64,000 nucleotides of DNA, from positions 57,190-121,189 of the forward strand of contig UQDV01000005.1 of the NCBI GenBank assembly GCA_900539945.1, written 5' to 3'. Position 1 is the stretch's first letter, and every line of letters begins with the position of its first letter. The notes beneath the pieces were generated by a model. It worked only from the letters and a program-made list of their open reading frames with translations, was not told where the DNA came from and searched no databases. A program made the translations under genes and the position numbers. Below are positions 62,862 through 64,000 of the stretch, piece after piece. The DNA is from an uncultured Faecalibacterium sp. (GTDB lineage Bacteria > Bacillota > Clostridia > Oscillospirales > Ruminococcaceae).

Positions 62862-63965
62862 ATGAAACAGTATGATTACCTGATCGTCGGTGCGGGCCTG
62901 TATGGTGCCGTGTTTGCCCACGAGGCAAAGAAGGCCGGCAAGAAGTGCCTTGTCATCGACAAGCGCAGCCACATTGCGGGCAACATCTACACCGAGCCGG
63001 TGGAGGGCATCAATGTGCACCGCTACGGTGCCCACATCTTCCACACCAACAACAAGACCGTGTGGCAGTATGTGAACCAGTTTGCGGAGTTCAACCGCTA
63101 CACCAACAGCCCGGTGGCCAACTACCATGGCGAGATCTACAATCTGCCCTTCAACATGAACACCTTCAACAAGATGTGGGGTGTGGTGACCCCCGCCGAG
63201 GCAAAGGCCAGGATCGAGCAGCAGAAGGCGGAGGCAGGCATCACCGACCCGCAGAATCTGGAAGAGCAGGCCATCAGCTTGGTGGGCACCGACATCTACG
63301 AAAAGCTCATCAAGGGCTACACCGGCAAGCAGTGGGGCCGCCCCTGCACCGAGCTGCCGGCCTTTATCATCAAGCGTCTGCCGGTGCGTTTTACCTACGA
63401 CAACAACTATTTCAACGCCCTGTATCAGGGCATCCCCAACGGCGGCTACACTGCCATGGTGGAAAACATGCTGGAGGGCACCGAGGTGCGCCTGAATGTG
63501 GACTATCTGGCTGACCGTGAGGCGCTGAACGCGCTGGCCGACAAGGTGGTGTACACCGGTCCGGTGGATGCCTACTTTGGCTACCGTCTGGGGGCTTTGC
63601 AGTACCGCAGCGTCCGCTTTGAGACCGAGGTGCTGGACACCGACAACTATCAGGGCAACGCCGTGGTGAACTACACCGATGCCGAGACCCCCTACACCCG
63701 CATCATCGAGCACAAGCACTTCGAGTTCGGCACCCAGCCCAAAACGGTCATCAGCCGGGAGTACAGCGCCGAGTGGAACAAGGGCGACGAGCCGTACTAC
63801 CCGGTCAACGACGCCAAGAACGGTGCGCTGTACGCCGAATACAAGCAGCTGGCCGACGCCGAGCCGGGTGTGATCTTCGGCGGCCGCCTGGGCGAATACA
63901 AGTACTACGACATGGACAAGGTCATCGAGGCGGCACTCGATGTGGTGCAGAAGGAACTGGCATAA
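62862..63965 (+). CDS. glf: UDP-galactopyranose mutase
   Basis: A 367-residue FAD enzyme that converts UDP-galactopyranose to UDP-galactofuranose for cell-surface glycans. The FAD loop is LIVGAGLYGAVFAHEA (6-20). HRYGAHIFHTNNKTVW, NLPFNMNTFNKMW, YTGKQWGRPCTELP and IPNGGYTAMVENML are conserved active-site stretches. AGAGAG precedes ATG 62862, 18 nt after gdpP. It suggests galactofuranose-containing surface polysaccharide and may start a glycan cluster past the window end. Confidence 0.96.
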   Translation: MKQYDYLIVGAGLYGAVFAHEAKKAGKKCLVIDKRSHIAGNIYTEPVEGINVHRYGAHIFHTNNKTVWQYVNQFAEFNRYTNSPVANYHGEIYNLPFNMNTFNKMWGVVTPAEAKARIEQQKAEAGITDPQNLEEQAISLVGTDIYEKLIKGYTGKQWGRPCTELPAFIIKRLPVRFTYDNNYFNALYQGIPNGGYTAMVENMLEGTEVRLNVDYLADREALNALADKVVYTGPVDAYFGYRLGALQYRSVRFETEVLDTDNYQGNAVVNYTDAETPYTRIIEHKHFEFGTQPKTVISREYSAEWNKGDEPYYPVNDAKNGALYAEYKQLADAEPGVIFGGRLGEYKYYDMDKVIEAALDVVQKELA

Positions 63966-64000
63966 GAGCCTGACCGTTTAGAATGGCCGCCGCGTGTGCT

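Overview
The window looks like the chromosome of a Faecalibacterium-type member of the Oscillospiraceae (Clostridia). It is GC-rich, with strong GGAGG-type ribosome binding sites and frequent TTG starts. It carries a monoderm gene set: a MreBCD-PBP2 shape operon, the DapL route to diaminopimelate, ZapA next to a U32 peptidase, RNase J, GdpP and short-form ProS. The genus is inferred from these families and from the repeat-rich intergenic regions; no rRNA is present to prove it. No tRNA, rRNA or CRISPR array was found.

Layout. 1-9.6 kb: the end of a glycolytic cluster (tpiA, gpmI), a TetM-like GTPase fused to a Rae1/YacP-type NYN nuclease domain, NAD(P)HX dehydratase, a DNA-alkyl repair methyltransferase, a sirtuin, a hypothetical gene, a D-2-hydroxyacid dehydrogenase and a reverse-strand M15 peptidase. 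9.6-29.3 kb: one reverse-strand cell-wall gene (SpoIID-like module plus peptidoglycan-binding repeats) is cut in two by a roughly 17.06 kb element (11641-28697). A large serine recombinase sits at one edge. The two gene ends meet in frame at a shared TGG codon, so precise excision would rebuild an 866-codon protein. The cargo is almost wholly sensory: two large solute-binding lipoproteins each paired with a hybrid histidine kinase, a third family-3 binding protein paired with another hybrid kinase, and a GGDEF-REC-HD-GYP protein. No transport permease and no conjugation gene is present.

29.3-33.3 kb: a TlpA-like redoxin, a membrane 4Fe-4S protein and a frameshifted CXXC mini-gene, divergent from an OmpR-type two-component system across a direct-repeat operator. 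33.3-45.5 kb: aldose epimerase, proS, acyl carrier protein, dapF and dapL, a GntR-ABC exporter operon, small membrane and sugar-anomer genes, NfeD plus SPFH proteins, and a GH13 glycosidase. 45.5-52.1 kb: glycogen phosphorylase, divergent from a structured RNA candidate (possibly 6S), zapA, a U32 peptidase, dut and maf. 52.1-64 kb: mreB, mreC, mreD and PBP2, then mgsA, a reverse pair of rnhA and a degenerate MnmA-like protein, then RNase J, GdpP and UDP-galactopyranose mutase.

The most interesting object is the recombinase element. It is both a candidate skin-like reconstitution element and a mobile c-di-GMP and phosphorelay sensing island. Other points of interest are the GTPase-nuclease fusion, the MnmA-like pseudoenzyme, a twice-occurring RNA element with compensatory base changes, and three MITE-like palindromic repeats.
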